A stretch of DNA of 64,000 nucleotides from Ancylobacter gelatini (GTDB lineage: Bacteria; Pseudomonadota; Alphaproteobacteria; Rhizobiales; Xanthobacteraceae), in contig NZ_JAKVIL010000001.1 in assembly GCF_022601675.1 (NCBI RefSeq), positions 558,001 through 622,000 of the forward strand, written 5' to 3'. A program made the translations under genes and the position numbers. The notes beneath the pieces are model-generated. The model ran no database searches and was not told where the DNA came from. It was given only the letters and a program-made list of their open reading frames with translations. Shown one piece after another: positions 18,065-26,245 of this stretch; position 1 is the first letter of the stretch; each line of letters begins with the position of its first letter.

Positions 18065-19222
18065 TCACATGCGAGTCAGAAGGTCGAGCGAGTCGGCAAG
18101 GTCGCGATACAGGTCGTTGGGGTCTTCAAGGCCGACGGAAAGCCGCAACAGATCGTCCGGGCAGGGAGAGCCTTCTCCTTCGATCGACGCGCGATGCTCG
18201 ATGAGGCTTTCAATGCCGCCGAAAGACGTGGCCCGTCGCCACAGCTGAACCTGCGCGGCGGCGGTGATGGCCGCAGCGGCCCCGCCGCGCAGACGCAGGG
18301 ACAGCATGCCGCCAAAGCCATGCGGCATCTGGCGTTTGGCGATCGCGTGGCCGGGATGGTCCGGCAGGCCGGGATACAGCACATCGCTGATCGCCGGATG
18401 CCCGCGCAGCCGCTCCGCGATCACGGCGGCGCTGCGGCTCTGTTCCTTCACGCGCAGGTCAAGAGTGCGCAGGCCGCGCGTCAGCAGCCAGGCATCGAAC
18501 GAGCCGAGCACGGCGCCCTGCTGGTCGCGCATGTCCTTGATGCGCAGCCAGAGCTCCGAACGATCGGCGCTGGCCAAGGCGCCCGCGACCACGTCCGAAT
18601 GGCCGTTGAGATATTTGGTCGCCGAATGCATCACGATGTCGGCCCCGAACAGCAGCGGATTGGTCAGCACCGGCGTCGCGACGGTGGAATCGGCGCACAC
18701 CATCGCACCGGCCCGGTGGGCCAGATCGGACACGGCGGCGATGTCGGTCACGGTCCAGAGCGGATTGCTCGGCGTTTCGATCCAGACCAGCCCGGTCCCG
18801 CCGGGACGAAGGCTGGCTCGAACCTCGTCGAGCCTCGAGATATCGATGAAGCTGACCTCGTGACCATATCGATGGGCGGCGTGCAGCCAGACGCGCAATC
18901 CCCAATACATGTCGCGCGGCGCCACGATGTGGGTGGGCGGCAGCGCCGTGAAGACCGCCACGGCCGCCGCCATGCCCGAGCCGAACAGCAGGGCATCCCG
19001 CGCCTGTTCGAGCTCGGCGATCTGCCGCTCGGCCTGCTGGACCGTCGCATTGTCCTTGCGGCCATAGACGTGGCCGGAGCGGTAACCATTATCGGGGTCC
19101 CGCGCATAGGTGGTGCTCATGTCGATCGACGGCGTGAGCGCGGTCGACGGCGGACGCCCGACGCCGAGCGCGCGGGTGGCCACAGTGCGGGGCATAAATC
19201 GGCGGGAGGGACGGTCGTCCAT
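18065..19222 (-). CDS. Cystathionine beta-lyase-like PLP enzyme
   Basis: A 385-residue enzyme of the Cys/Met-metabolism PLP family. The PLP lysine lies in HSATKYLNGHSD; other signatures are FGSGMAAAVAVF and WIETPSNPLW. It most likely cleaves cystathionine or a related thioether. The start is uncertain: ATG 19222 is favoured, but a downstream ATG also gives a plausible protein. It is first in the five-gene minus-strand cassette, and its link to the sugar genes behind it is unclear. Confidence 0.85.
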   Translation of the reverse strand: MDDRPSRRFMPRTVATRALGVGRPPSTALTPSIDMSTTYARDPDNGYRSGHVYGRKDNATVQQAERQIAELEQARDALLFGSGMAAAVAVFTALPPTHIVAPRDMYWGLRVWLHAAHRYGHEVSFIDISRLDEVRASLRPGGTGLVWIETPSNPLWTVTDIAAVSDLAHRAGAMVCADSTVATPVLTNPLLFGADIVMHSATKYLNGHSDVVAGALASADRSELWLRIKDMRDQQGAVLGSFDAWLLTRGLRTLDLRVKEQSRSAAVIAERLRGHPAISDVLYPGLPDHPGHAIAKRQMPHGFGGMLSLRLRGGAAAAITAAAQVQLWRRATSFGGIESLIEHRASIEGEGSPCPDDLLRLSVGLEDPNDLYRDLADSLDLLTRM

Positions 19223-19619
19223 GGAACCTGCGATCGGTGGAGCGGCGAGGGCCAAAAATGACGCGCTCCGACAGGGGCCGGATGCGTCATGTGTCCTCTA
19301 CGCAGGCCAGGGCGGCTTCGTTACAGCCCGGCTCTAATTTTGCGAGCCGCCCGGATCCGGCACGGCCACGGAGGCGGCGAGACCGGCGACGGGTTGGCAT
19401 CGCCGGGGCGCCGGCGCGCTTCGATGTCGTGTGTCAGCTTGTGCGCCGGCAGGTGGGCGAACCGCCGCCTTGCCGAAATGCCCGATCCCAAAGCATTCGC
19501 TTTACGCAATGACCGGACAGGGGCGGCGGTCATGCTATCGCCGCAACCCTCCCGGAGATATAGATCGGACATTATAAAACATCCCGGCAAAGGCTGGCGA
19601 AGCGCGTACGAGGGCGTAT
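19223..19619. other. Intergenic region between divergent lyase and sigF genes
   Basis: About 400 bases between divergent genes. Short open frames here have no recognisable content. I looked for a SAM- or SAH-type riboswitch ahead of the lyase gene and did not recognise one. The only candidate signal is an ECF-like promoter close to sigF, listed separately. Confidence 0.5.
19543..19570 (+). promoter_or_regulatory. Possible ECF-type promoter of sigF
   Basis: GCAACC (19543-19548) is followed after 17 bases by CGGAC (19566-19570), roughly 50 bases before the sigF start. ECF sigma factors usually recognise an AAC-containing -35 and a CG-containing -10, and many autoregulate. This is a visual match only and could be chance in a GC-rich gap. 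Confidence 0.25.
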
Positions 19620-20174
19620 GTGACACGGGCGGATCGCGAGAGTGAGTGGGCCGCCGACATGCGCGCTGCCCTGGCGGGGGATGCCGATGCGTATCGCCAT
19701 TTTCTACAGTCGGTGACGCCGCATCTGCGGGCCATGGCTCGCAGCAATTGCGCCAAATACGGGGCGCCCGCCAGCGATGTCGAGGATATCGTTCAGGAAA
19801 CCTTGCTGGCTATCCATCTGAAGCGCAGCACATGGGACCCCGTGCGGCCCATCACGCCGTGGATTTCGGTGATCGTCCGCAACAAGCTGATCGATATGCT
19901 GCGCCGGTCGGCTCGGCACACCGTTCCCATCGACGACTTCGCCGAAGTGCTCGCCGCCGATGAGCCGGCCGACGATACACCCGCTGCCCAGATCGGCAGG
20001 CTGATCGGCAGGCTGAAGGATCGCCAGCGCGCCGTCGTTCAGGCCGTCAGCATCGAAGGCTGCACGACCCGGGAGGCCGCGGCGCGTCTGAGCATGAGCG
20101 AGACGGGCGTTCGCGTGACCCTGCACCGCGCGCTGAAAGCCCTCGCGACGCTCCAGCAGTCGAAGCCGGGGTGA
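19620..20174 (+). CDS. sigF: ECF sigma factor, SigF/ECF16 type
   Basis: A 184-residue ECF sigma factor. Region 2 covers about residues 10-90 (LRAMARSNCAKYG, DVEDIVQETLLAIH, then KRSTWDP and RNKLIDMLRR); region 4 covers about 120-175 with a helix-turn-helix TREAAARLSMSETGVRVTLH. The KRSTWDP and PIDDFAE motifs are typical of the SigF group paired with NrsF. The start is GTG 19620 after GAGGG. The usual downstream nrsF is missing; the next gene is on the opposite strand, and nrsF lies 4.6 kb upstream. Confidence 0.9.
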   Translation: MTRADRESEWAADMRAALAGDADAYRHFLQSVTPHLRAMARSNCAKYGAPASDVEDIVQETLLAIHLKRSTWDPVRPITPWISVIVRNKLIDMLRRSARHTVPIDDFAEVLAADEPADDTPAAQIGRLIGRLKDRQRAVVQAVSIEGCTTREAAARLSMSETGVRVTLHRALKALATLQQSKPG

Positions 20175-20218
20175 TATGGCGGTTCATCGGTCATCCGAGG
20201 CGTGCCGATTCCAAACCG

Positions 20219-20872
20219 TCAGTTCAGCCGACCGCATGCGGAGTTGGGAGCGGAGGCCGAGCATCCGCCGGACATGGTCGAGCGACCGACAACCTCGCGG
20301 AGCGCGGCCCAGTCGCGCGCAGTGATCTCCACGGTCAAGGGCCGCGGCAGGCCCGCATCCTGCCTGAACTCATCAAGGGCGCGCAGGATAAGCCGGGGCG
20401 AGATGCCGGCATCGTCGGGGAGATACATCAGCGCGGTCAGATAGCCCCGCGCCTCCGCAAGCGTTTCCGGCGCCACCTGCCATTTCGTGCCGACGAGAGT
20501 GGGGCGCCGCCGGTCCTGCCACGGGGCTTCATTGGGCAAAGAAGCGGGAACCGTCATGCATCGTTCGCCGGCATATGTGCTGGTCGAAAGACCGGCGTCC
20601 CGCACGATTTCCAAGGTGTAGTCGCGGCACATGTCCTTGCAGCGGGTGCAAGGCCTGCCGGTTGCCTTCGACATGATGAGGCCCGGCGTTACCTGCGCGG
20701 ACAAGCTGGATGAAATCGATGTGCGATGCGGCTGCCCGGAGGTGAAGTCGGCCATCGCCTGGCCGATGAGCGCGTCGATACTGCTTCGCTCGATCGGTGA
20801 CAGTCCCTCTTGCCCTCGGCCGGATGACGCCAGCATCAGCAGAGCGAGAAGGGCGGTAAAAAGCCGTGTCAT
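20219..20872 (-). CDS. Cys-rich exported protein, last gene of tubulin operon
   Basis: About 217 residues with a signal peptide (LFTALLALLMLASSGRG). The middle has a cysteine cluster, PCTRCKDMCRDYTLEI followed by GERC, which recalls the C-terminus of 17-kDa surface antigens. The C-terminal part (RLILRALDEFRQDAGLP) looks like a small helical repeat reminiscent of a peptidoglycan-binding fold; this is weak. The start is ATG 20872 overlapping the protease stop as ATGA, or ATG 20878 two codons earlier. It ends 45 bases from the convergent sigF stop. Function unknown. Confidence 0.7.
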   Translation of the reverse strand: MTRLFTALLALLMLASSGRGQEGLSPIERSSIDALIGQAMADFTSGQPHRTSISSSLSAQVTPGLIMSKATGRPCTRCKDMCRDYTLEIVRDAGLSTSTYAGERCMTVPASLPNEAPWQDRRRPTLVGTKWQVAPETLAEARGYLTALMYLPDDAGISPRLILRALDEFRQDAGLPRPLTVEITARDWAALREVVGRSTMSGGCSASAPNSACGRLN

Positions 20873-21579
20873 TTGCATCGTACTTTGACTGTCGCCAGCG
20901 ACGGAGCGACCATTTGCGCCGGAGCTGACGGTGGCTGGTCCTCCCGAATATCGAGACCGCCCCGAAACACCGAAATCGGCGATGCGGCCAACTCCTGGCG
21001 TGCGCTGTTCATTCGGCCGGTCAGGATCGCCGCGGCGCGCCCCTTCCCGTCGATAACCGGCCCGCCGGAGAAGCCGGCGGGGACATTTCCCGTGAGCAGG
21101 AGAACCAGGTCGTCGGTCATCTCGACCCGCTCCGCCCTGACGCGTACCGGCTCTGTGTCGCCGCGGGCAGTGGCCGGAAAGCCGAGAATGGAGAAATCCC
21201 CGGCCGTCGCATCGCTGGCAATCGACAGCACCGCGTCCGAGGGAACGGACACGGTGAGCAGGGCCGCATCACGGTCCGCAATGATGCGCCCACGCTGTGC
21301 CGGCAGCCAACCCATATGCTTGTTCTCGACGCCGAAGGACGCGCAGCCGGCCAGAACATGGGCGCTGGTAAGGACGGTGGTCGGCCCGATGAAGAAGCCC
21401 GACCCCACCACCGTCGCCGCTGCGGGAATGGGATGGCGCCGGGCGTCCTCATAGACCCTTTCCAGCGGCGAGGCGGCGCTGGCCGGACACGACAGAAGCA
21501 GCACGATCGCGACCGATCGGCCGCGCAGAGGGCGGCCGATCGCGTGGATGCCGGAAGCCGGGCCCGTGAGACGTCTCAG
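20869..21579 (-). CDS. Trypsin-like serine protease, exported; probable CTG start
   Basis: A chymotrypsin-fold protease with all three catalytic residues: His74 (TSAHVLAGC), Asp104 (ADRDAALL) and Ser171 (GFSGGPVIDG), counting from a CTG at 21579. No ATG, GTG or TTG exists where the signal peptide must begin. CTG 21579 overlaps the upstream stop as CTGA and gives a good export signal (RRL...GRPLRGRSVAIVLLLSCPASAAS). The first standard start, GTG 21504, would leave only a short uncharged hydrophobic stub. It is closer to small HtrA-less trypsins than to DegP, as no PDZ domain follows. Confidence 0.75.
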   Translation of the reverse strand: MRRLTGPASGIHAIGRPLRGRSVAIVLLLSCPASAASPLERVYEDARRHPIPAAATVVGSGFFIGPTTVLTSAHVLAGCASFGVENKHMGWLPAQRGRIIADRDAALLTVSVPSDAVLSIASDATAGDFSILGFPATARGDTEPVRVRAERVEMTDDLVLLLTGNVPAGFSGGPVIDGKGRAAAILTGRMNSARQELAASPISVFRGGLDIREDQPPSAPAQMVAPSLATVKVRCK

Positions 21580-22013
21580 GAACAGACTGAATGCTCCTCG
21601 GTGACGACCTGTCCTTCCTTGACATAGGTTTCCTTGACGAGCTGGCAGGTGCGGCCGTCCTCGACCACGGCGCGCAGCGGCGTGATGGTGCCGCTGTTTC
21701 CGGTCTGGCTGTTCTTCCAATGGACCGTCTGTGCCGACGCCCGAGCCTGCCTGAGCGCAGCATCGCGCTCTGCGCGGTCGCGTGCGTCCATCTGCGCGCC
21801 GATCGATCCGCCAATGAGCGCTCCGACGCCGGCGACGGCAATGCAGGTGCCGGCATTGCCGCCGAGCGCCGCGCAGCCCAGACCGCCGATGGCGGCGCCA
21901 ATTCCAGCGCCCGCCGCGGTTTTTCGGCCGACCGAATTCGTCTGGCAGGCACCGAGAAACGCCGCGACTCCAAGGAGAAGAACGGAATTTCGAGCAAGCT
22001 TAAGCGTGATCAA
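21576..22013 (-). CDS. Glycine-zipper (17-kDa-antigen-like) lipoprotein
   Basis: A 145-residue lipoprotein with lipobox FLGAC (lipid-carrying Cys23), then a glycine zipper (GAGIGAAIGGLGCAALGG and GVGALIGGSIGAQMD) and a C-terminal TCQLVKETY...EEHSVC segment like rickettsial 17-kDa surface antigens. Glycine zippers often insert into or bridge membranes. The start is TTG 22013, seven bases after AGGAG; an ATG nearby is in another frame and stops after six codons. It follows the tubulin-like gene by 30 bases. Confidence 0.85.
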   Translation of the reverse strand: MITLKLARNSVLLLGVAAFLGACQTNSVGRKTAAGAGIGAAIGGLGCAALGGNAGTCIAVAGVGALIGGSIGAQMDARDRAERDAALRQARASAQTVHWKNSQTGNSGTITPLRAVVEDGRTCQLVKETYVKEGQVVTEEHSVCS

Positions 22014-22043
22014 GATGCATCTCCTATTGAAGAAAAGTGTGAT

Positions 22044-25000
22044 TCAGGCGACGGGGGGCGGGGCTGGAGGTGCGGCGGGCGCCGCCTGAAGCAACAGGGA
22101 CAGCGCGGGTACATCGCGAATGCTCACCCATTGCTGTGAGCCATCGGGGCAGACTTTCATCTCGGCGTTGAGCTGGCCCAACTGGCCCAGCATCTGGAAG
22201 GCCGACAGCTCGAAGGGGCCGACAACCTGGCTCGCGGCATTGAACAGCCAATAGCGCGCTGCCGGCGGAGCGGGAGGAGGAGAGGGGGGCGACGCAGCGG
22301 AGGCCGGGAAGGAGGATGGTGTCGTGCCCACATTCTGCGGAGCTGCGTTGCCCCCGACGAACTGCAGAAGTCGGGCTTCGTCAAAGACCGCCCAATTGAT
22401 GGTGCGCTTTTCCGTGGCCTGCCGTCCCGGCGGATCCCGTGGATCGCGGCCAACCTCGGTGTCCTCGACGTCGTCCAGCGTTCCCGAAATATTGGTGGTC
22501 CACTGAGCGACCTCGTCATGCAGGAGGTTGACGACATCCTCCGCGCTCCGCCCGCCGGGCAGGCTGCCACCGATGCGCTCTGCCTGAAGCCGGAAATCCT
22601 TTTCCATCTGCAGGCAGGTGTGATGGCCGATTCCGCCACGCCGGATCAGCGCACCCCGCTCGCTCTCCTCAAAGGGGCGTTCGGTGTAGACACGCTTGGC
22701 GAACCAGCCCGCCAAGGCCGACATGGCCAGGAACTGGACATAGCCGAAGCGCTCCTTGGCGCGCCGGATATGCTCCGCCAGCCGGGTCTTCTGTCCCGCC
22801 TGAAACCCGCGGCGACGCAGATATTTCTCGTCGCCGACCGGGTCCCAATGGCTCCGCGCGACCTCGATCTCATAGATGCGCCGGGTGGAATTGAAGCGCA
22901 GCGCGCCGAGCATCACGCCTTCCAGGAACAGCGCGATCCGCTCCCTCAGGTCTTCCAGCTCGGCGGAGGTCGGAACGATCGGATCAGGAAAGCGCAGATC
23001 ATCCTTGTGGTTGTGCAGCGGCAGGGCGTCAGGCCGGCTCTGTTCGCGCAGATAGGAGGGGCGCCACTCCGAGCGAATGGACGCGATGGCATCCAGCGGA
23101 AGACCGGAGAGCTCGCAATAACAGACGATGCGGCCGGGAACGCCGGATTCCTCGTAGGCGAGCGATGTCAGGCCCGACTGGCCCGGCAGCCGTGACCGCG
23201 CCATCTCGTCGAACTCGGCGCGGAAGGCCTTCGTGTCGTCCACCGCGATGAACATCTTGTAGTGCTCATTCTCGGGACGGAAGCTGCGGCTGAAGTCCGT
23301 GTAGATCCACGGCATGGCACGGGCGATGAGGAGTTCCATGAGGCGCTGCTGCTCGTGAATGGGCAACTGGCGGAGCGCATCCACGACGGAGGGAATGCGC
23401 TGGCGATAGTCCCCAAGCTGCTTGTTGGTGACCGAGCGCAGCAGGCCGAGGATATCCAGACGGCCATCCTCGTTTTCCAGCCTGGCGAATATCTCCCGCG
23501 AGCCCCCGATGCTCTCGAACGCTTCCCGCGCCCATTCGAGCTGCCGCGCGGTGTTTTCGACGGGAAGCTCCACGCCCTTGTCCTTGATGACAAAGAAAGT
23601 GCCGCCATCGCCGCGGCTGAGCGCGTCCTGCAGGCGCGCGGTGTCGCCGTCGATCATGGCAATCAGCTGGCGTACCCGGCGGCGCCCGGTCTGGAACTCG
23701 CCGATGAGGCCGGACCAGAGCGTCTCGCCCGTCTTGTCATCGACGCCTTGTGGCGAGCCGAGGAATTGGGAAACACGATGCAGGAGCGCGATGGCTTCGC
23801 GGCAGGCGATACTGCGCAGCCGTGCCTGTAGCGTCGCGATCAGATCATCGCGCACCTGATTGAGATATTTCTCGGCGGCCTTTCGGCCTCCGCCGGTGAG
23901 GAAGCTGCTGTCGGCCGCCTGCTTCACCCGGTCGATAGACGCCTGCAATTGCTCCGCATGCAGGCGATTGGCGCGCTTCGCGTAAGCTTCTTCCGCCTCA
24001 AGCAGGCGCGTGACGATCCCGGTGCCCGATTCATCGAGACGGGCCTGGATCTTCGCCACCAGATCGATGGTGTATTCCAGCCCTCCGCGCTCCTGGTCGT
24101 CCAGTATGTTGTAGAGTTCCGCACGCAGGCTGCCGTCATCATTGCCCCTGTTCAGAAGCGCCGCTTCCAGCCGCATCCTCTGGGCGGCAATTTCCGCGCC
24201 CTTCGGTCCGTAGGACGTGCCCTCGCCGACCCGGCCCTCGACATCCCTCTGGCGCAGGTCGACGAGTTTCCGGATCTCGGATTCCCAGGCCTTGTGATCG
24301 GGTATCCGGGCGAGGATGCCGGCGACGTCCTGCTCGATCTCCGAGGCGAGCGTGACCGTTACCAGGCTCTTGTCCGCCCGCAGCAGGAGATGATCGACCA
24401 GGGCGTAATCGGTGATGGGCGCATGCTCGAAGCGCGCGCGGACATCGTAATCATCGTGGAACGCCTGACCACGCAGGCGCAGGCGCTCCTGAAGGAACGT
24501 GTCGCGCTCCTCCGTCGTCGCGAGCCGGGCCTGGCCGTGCAGCGCCATCCCGAAAAAGGCGCGGACCATGGCGCCGTTATTGCGCGACAGATGCTCCTCG
24601 ACCTGGATGCTCGCCTTCGAGATCAGCGTGGTCTGGCCGATCGCGGAATAGGCGCGGGAATAGAAAAGCCCACCCCGAAGCCACTCCGGCAGGTTCGGCA
24701 CATAGCTTCCGAGCTTGTGCCGCTGCTGGTTGACCGCCACGGATCGCTTGCGACGGGCGAAATCGCTGGAGCCGAAATCCTCGAAAAGGATATCGGCGAC
24801 CATGTCGAAAATGTCTTCCTTGTTGCCGGTCTGCTGGCCGGCGATGTTCTGGCGGTCGAAGAGGTAGACGTCCTTATAGGGCGACGCCACGTCGGGCTCG
24901 GGCTTGTCGAAATCGCTCCAGCGCGTCACGTAAGGCGGCTTGCGGGTGCCGCGCATGGCGAATTCAAGTTCCGACAGCGCGGCATAGGTGTTGGCAAACA

Positions 25001-25715
25001 CCCGCTCCTTGTTCGCATCGCGGTAGCCGCCCGGCAGCATGAGAAACAGGTCGAGCTGGTCGATCCGGGGCGCCCGCATCGAGCGCAGCGCATAGCCGAC
25101 ATCGATGAACGCCCCGGAGCCGGTGCCTCCCGCGCTGGAGCCGACCACCACCACGCGAAGATTGGTGCCGGTCTTGAGGCCGAGGCTGCGCAGGGCGGCC
25201 TCGTTGGTCACATTCTGGGTGACGCGGTCCGCCTGGGTGCGGACGAGGTTCATGAAATTCGAGTATTCGTCAAAGAACAGCAGGCGCGAAATCGATCGGA
25301 TCTGACCGGCGCCCTTCTCGGTGTCGATCTTGTCGAGTTCGCCCTTTGGCAGCCATTCCTGGATATTCGGATAGTTTTGCAGCTCGGCAATATAGTGGGC
25401 CGTATCCACCTTCTTCTGGATCGTCTCTCCGCCGCGCGCGAAAGCCACGCGCGACCCGAGAACGTCGGTCGCCCCCGCCCGCCCGCTTTCCCGCGCTTCT
25501 GCGGTGTCCGTGTCGAAATAGACGAACCGCGCCGGCGGGAACTCGTCGAGCGACATCAGGCTGCGGCCGGCCCAGTTGTGCTGAAGGATGCGCCGGCGCA
25601 GGCGCAGGAGAATTTCCATTCCAGTCCCGCCCAGCGCGACGAACACCGTGGGCATGACATCAAGGAGCAGCTCCGAACCGCGGTTCGGCGTGTCGGCATT
25701 CGTTGTGTCGTTCAT
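22044..25715 (-). CDS. Tubulin-like protein (Tubulin_2) with C-terminal GYF_2 domain
   Basis: A 1223-residue protein. The N-terminal GTPase-like region has FVALGGTGMEIL (residues 25-36, the T1-loop position), a FVYFDTD strand near 64-70, and the tubulin/FtsZ signature SSAGGTGSGAFID at 193-205. This combination fits the Pfam Tubulin_2 family, a divergent branch of the FtsZ/tubulin superfamily. A long alpha-helical middle part (about 400-1100) is unassigned. A Pro-rich linker (about 1120-1153) leads to a GYF_2-like domain (YWLFNAASQVVGPFELSAF ... WVSI, about 1154-1205). Predicted to bind GTP and possibly polymerise; the flanking genes encode membrane and envelope proteins. Start ATG 25715, 16 bases after the preceding stop. 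Confidence 0.88.
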   Translation of the reverse strand: MNDTTNADTPNRGSELLLDVMPTVFVALGGTGMEILLRLRRRILQHNWAGRSLMSLDEFPPARFVYFDTDTAEARESGRAGATDVLGSRVAFARGGETIQKKVDTAHYIAELQNYPNIQEWLPKGELDKIDTEKGAGQIRSISRLLFFDEYSNFMNLVRTQADRVTQNVTNEAALRSLGLKTGTNLRVVVVGSSAGGTGSGAFIDVGYALRSMRAPRIDQLDLFLMLPGGYRDANKERVFANTYAALSELEFAMRGTRKPPYVTRWSDFDKPEPDVASPYKDVYLFDRQNIAGQQTGNKEDIFDMVADILFEDFGSSDFARRKRSVAVNQQRHKLGSYVPNLPEWLRGGLFYSRAYSAIGQTTLISKASIQVEEHLSRNNGAMVRAFFGMALHGQARLATTEERDTFLQERLRLRGQAFHDDYDVRARFEHAPITDYALVDHLLLRADKSLVTVTLASEIEQDVAGILARIPDHKAWESEIRKLVDLRQRDVEGRVGEGTSYGPKGAEIAAQRMRLEAALLNRGNDDGSLRAELYNILDDQERGGLEYTIDLVAKIQARLDESGTGIVTRLLEAEEAYAKRANRLHAEQLQASIDRVKQAADSSFLTGGGRKAAEKYLNQVRDDLIATLQARLRSIACREAIALLHRVSQFLGSPQGVDDKTGETLWSGLIGEFQTGRRRVRQLIAMIDGDTARLQDALSRGDGGTFFVIKDKGVELPVENTARQLEWAREAFESIGGSREIFARLENEDGRLDILGLLRSVTNKQLGDYRQRIPSVVDALRQLPIHEQQRLMELLIARAMPWIYTDFSRSFRPENEHYKMFIAVDDTKAFRAEFDEMARSRLPGQSGLTSLAYEESGVPGRIVCYCELSGLPLDAIASIRSEWRPSYLREQSRPDALPLHNHKDDLRFPDPIVPTSAELEDLRERIALFLEGVMLGALRFNSTRRIYEIEVARSHWDPVGDEKYLRRRGFQAGQKTRLAEHIRRAKERFGYVQFLAMSALAGWFAKRVYTERPFEESERGALIRRGGIGHHTCLQMEKDFRLQAERIGGSLPGGRSAEDVVNLLHDEVAQWTTNISGTLDDVEDTEVGRDPRDPPGRQATEKRTINWAVFDEARLLQFVGGNAAPQNVGTTPSSFPASAASPPSPPPAPPAARYWLFNAASQVVGPFELSAFQMLGQLGQLNAEMKVCPDGSQQWVSIRDVPALSLLLQAAPAAPPAPPPVA

Positions 25716-25730
25716 CTTCGTCCTCGCGGC

Positions 25731-26216
25731 CTAGCGCCGTGTGTTCAGGGCTGCGCTTCGCTTCCTCACGAAGAGGAGCAAAAGGACTAGGGAAATGAGC
25801 GTGGCCGGGACGAGCAGGAGCAGCTGGGTCCAGAGGCCGGCGATGAATCCGGCGATCAGGAACAGCGTGGTGAACGCCAGCCAGCTGAACAGAAGCCACC
25901 CCGCTTCCGACGCGACGCCCGGTGCGGCGTAGCGGGACTGAAGTCCGCGCGTCATGGACATTTTGGCGAAGAAATAGGGAACCAGCAGAACGATGAAGAG
26001 CAGGACGCCGACGGTAATCTCGGTCGTCGAGACGGGCTTGCCGAGCTGGACGTCGAACGAGAGGGTGGACGACTGGGATTTCGCCAACGGTACCGCCGGA
26101 GGCGGATTCTGCGCCGGCTGAGGGGCACCGGCGCTGCCCGGCTGGGCCGTCTGATTTTGGCGCGGGGCCGGAATCTTGAAGTCGGACTGGGCAAGCTGCA
26201 GCGGGGCATCCGTCAT
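25731..26216 (-). CDS. Three-helix inner-membrane protein of tubulin operon
   Basis: A 161-residue protein: a Gln/Pro/Ala-rich N-terminal tail of about 45 residues, a short soluble segment, then three hydrophobic helices (VGVLLFIVLLVPYFFA; LLFSWLAFTTLFLIAGFIAGLW; LLLLVPATLISLVLLLLFV) and a basic tail. The start is ATG 26216; an upstream in-frame TTG is less likely. It lies between the vWA-like and tubulin-like genes with gaps of about 15-30 bases, so it is a probable membrane partner of the tubulin-like protein. No family recognised. Confidence 0.75.
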   Translation of the reverse strand: MTDAPLQLAQSDFKIPAPRQNQTAQPGSAGAPQPAQNPPPAVPLAKSQSSTLSFDVQLGKPVSTTEITVGVLLFIVLLVPYFFAKMSMTRGLQSRYAAPGVASEAGWLLFSWLAFTTLFLIAGFIAGLWTQLLLLVPATLISLVLLLLFVRKRSAALNTRR

Positions 26217-26245
26217 TTCAGAACATTCCAATGGGCGGAGGGAAA

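Noticed and set aside
19223-19500. Possible SAM or SAH riboswitch before the cystathionine lyase-like gene
   Set aside because: No pseudoknot or conserved core was recognised on the minus strand.
23949-25790. 613-residue plus-strand frame opposite the tubulin-like gene
   Set aside because: It has no recognisable motif, while the minus strand carries the GGTGSG signature and conserved start with short gaps to neighbours.
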